NCBI GenBank assembly: GCA_002425405.1
Contig: DIME01000058.1
Span: forward strand, 1-5,757
DNA from: Candidatus Accumulibacter vicinus
GTDB taxonomy: Bacteria > Pseudomonadota > Gammaproteobacteria > Burkholderiales > Rhodocyclaceae
DNA length: 5,757 nucleotides
Direction of reading: 5' to 3'
A model generated the notes under the pieces. It was not told the DNA's origin. It did not search any database and saw nothing but the letters and a program-made list of their open reading frames with translations. A program made the translations under genes and the position numbers. This document shows positions 5,479 through 5,757 of the stretch, in pieces; position 1 is the first letter of the stretch, and each line of letters starts with the position of its first letter.

Positions 5479-5535
5479 CTCCCGCTGATCGCCTGGACGC
5501 AGGCGGCAACCGTTTGAACGCCTGTCGGCGGGAGC
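5478..5535 (+). repeat. Stem-loop with an internal switchable helix
   Basis: GCTCCCGCTGAT (5478-5489) pairs with GTCGGCGGGAGC (5524-5535), 12 pairs with two G-T. Inside, CAGGCG (5500-5505) can pair either with CGCCTG at 5490-5495 (loop GACG) or with the identical CGCCTG at 5519-5524. The two choices exclude each other, and the second competes with the base of the outer stem. CGTT and AACG (5511-5514, 5517-5520) form a further small palindrome. Confidence 0.5.
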
Positions 5536-5581
5536 GCCCTGTATGCTGCACGTAAGACGGATTTGACCACCTAGCCCTGCT

Positions 5582-5607
5582 CTGTAGCCGTCGTGAGTTT
5601 GCTACAG
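5582..5607 (+). promoter_or_regulatory. Inverted repeat CTGTAGC/GCTACAG over a promoter box
   Basis: CTGTAGC (5582-5588) is an exact inverse of GCTACAG (5601-5607) with 12 bases between. The right arm coincides with the extended -10 box at 5600-5608, so a dimeric regulator bound here would block or control that promoter. Equally it could be just another hairpin of this structured stretch. Confidence 0.4.
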
Positions 5608-5608
5608 T
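5600..5608 (+). promoter_or_regulatory. Extended -10 promoter box for the gene at 5671
   Basis: TGCTACAGT has the TGCTAnAnT form also seen at 242-250 and 1961-1969. Transcription would begin near 5615, giving a leader of about 55 bases before the GTG at 5671. No convincing -35 hexamer is visible. Confidence 0.4.
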
Positions 5609-5670
5609 CCGTCGCAGTACTTTCTCTCGGGTCACCGTCTGCTCAGAACCGAAAAAAAGAGGGGCAATAC

Positions 5671-5757
5671 GTGTCCATTCAGTATCTGGTTGTCGCCGCG
5701 CTTGCTGTCGGCTTTCTCACTCACTGTCGTTCGGTCGTAATCGTTCACTCCCCCTAT
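5671..5757 (+). CDS. Start of an unidentified gene with a hydrophobic N-terminus (3' end outside window)
   Basis: Twenty-nine codons without a stop run off the window. The GTG at 5671 is preceded by a purine-rich ribosome binding site, AGAGGGG at 5658-5664, 6 bases upstream, one of the best in the window. The protein begins MSIQYLVVAALAVGFLTHC, a hydrophobic stretch from about residue 5 to 16 that could be a signal peptide, lipoprotein-like leader (cysteine at 19) or membrane anchor. Too little is visible to name a family. The gene has its own promoter candidate at 5600-5608, so it need not belong to the operon ending at 5203. Confidence 0.5.
   Translation, partial: MSIQYLVVAALAVGFLTHCRSVVIVHSPY

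Noticed and set aside
5536..5570. Group II intron domain V, from the string GTATGCTGCACGTA
   Set aside because: No AGC triad, no GAAA-type tetraloop, no matching closing strand, and no reverse transcriptase nearby.
5370..5570. Minus-strand frame of 66 codons in the structured region
   Set aside because: No ribosome binding site or motif identified, and the frame runs across the inverted repeats; better explained as chance.
5201..5610. Rho-independent terminator of the operon
   Set aside because: Strong stems are present, but none is followed by a T-run on the + strand, so I do not call any of them a terminator.
1..5757. CRISPR array, tRNA or rRNA
   Set aside because: No regularly spaced identical repeats and no tRNA- or rRNA-like stretch were seen on either strand.

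Overview
This is a GC-rich window whose genes all lie on the + strand. The content (a MalT/LuxR-type regulator with a BTAD domain, a FitA/VapB-type toxin-antitoxin pair, and a HupE/UreJ-family permease behind a periplasmic peptidyl-prolyl isomerase) points to a proteobacterium, most likely a betaproteobacterium. That placement is an inference from gene types, promoter style and codon use; no rRNA or other marker gene is present.

Left part (1-1866). The window opens on the last 14 codons of a gene ending at 46. An autoregulated-looking vapBC module follows (280-944) with its own promoter and repeated operator-like half-sites. Directly behind vapC is a decayed 3' part of a MalT/LuxR-BTAD regulator (about 985-1866), readable only by joining four segments in three frames and passing one in-frame stop. 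Its C-terminal tail closely matches the tail at 2-46, so the toxin-antitoxin pair lies between two related copies of one regulator, one of them dead.

Middle (1867-2652). A leader-like region with competing inverted repeats and an extended -10 box precedes a small two-transmembrane protein of unknown function (2044-2454). A 10-bp-arm palindrome sits in its last codons. The 198 bases 2455-2652 carry no convincing gene.

Right part (2653-5203). Three genes form a tight operon: a secreted small protein with a peptidoglycan-binding-like fold (2653-3087), a membrane-anchored SurA/PpiC-like isomerase or chaperone (3084-4016), and a HupE/UreJ-family membrane protein (4013-5203). Both junctions are 4-base GTGA overlaps, implying translational coupling. 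All three products appear to act in or across the inner membrane and periplasm, suggesting one envelope process, perhaps metal uptake with a dedicated folding factor. No hydrogenase or urease gene is visible.

Tail (5204-5757). About 470 bases without a gene are packed with inverted repeats. A 104-base imperfect hairpin begins exactly at the permease stop codon, and further hairpins follow, several built on a CGGGAGC motif present four times in alternating orientation. None has a U-tract, so they are not ordinary terminators. A new gene with a good ribosome binding site and a hydrophobic N-terminus starts at 5671 and runs off the window. Three TGCTAnAnT extended -10 boxes stand upstream of the genes at 280, 2044 and 5671.
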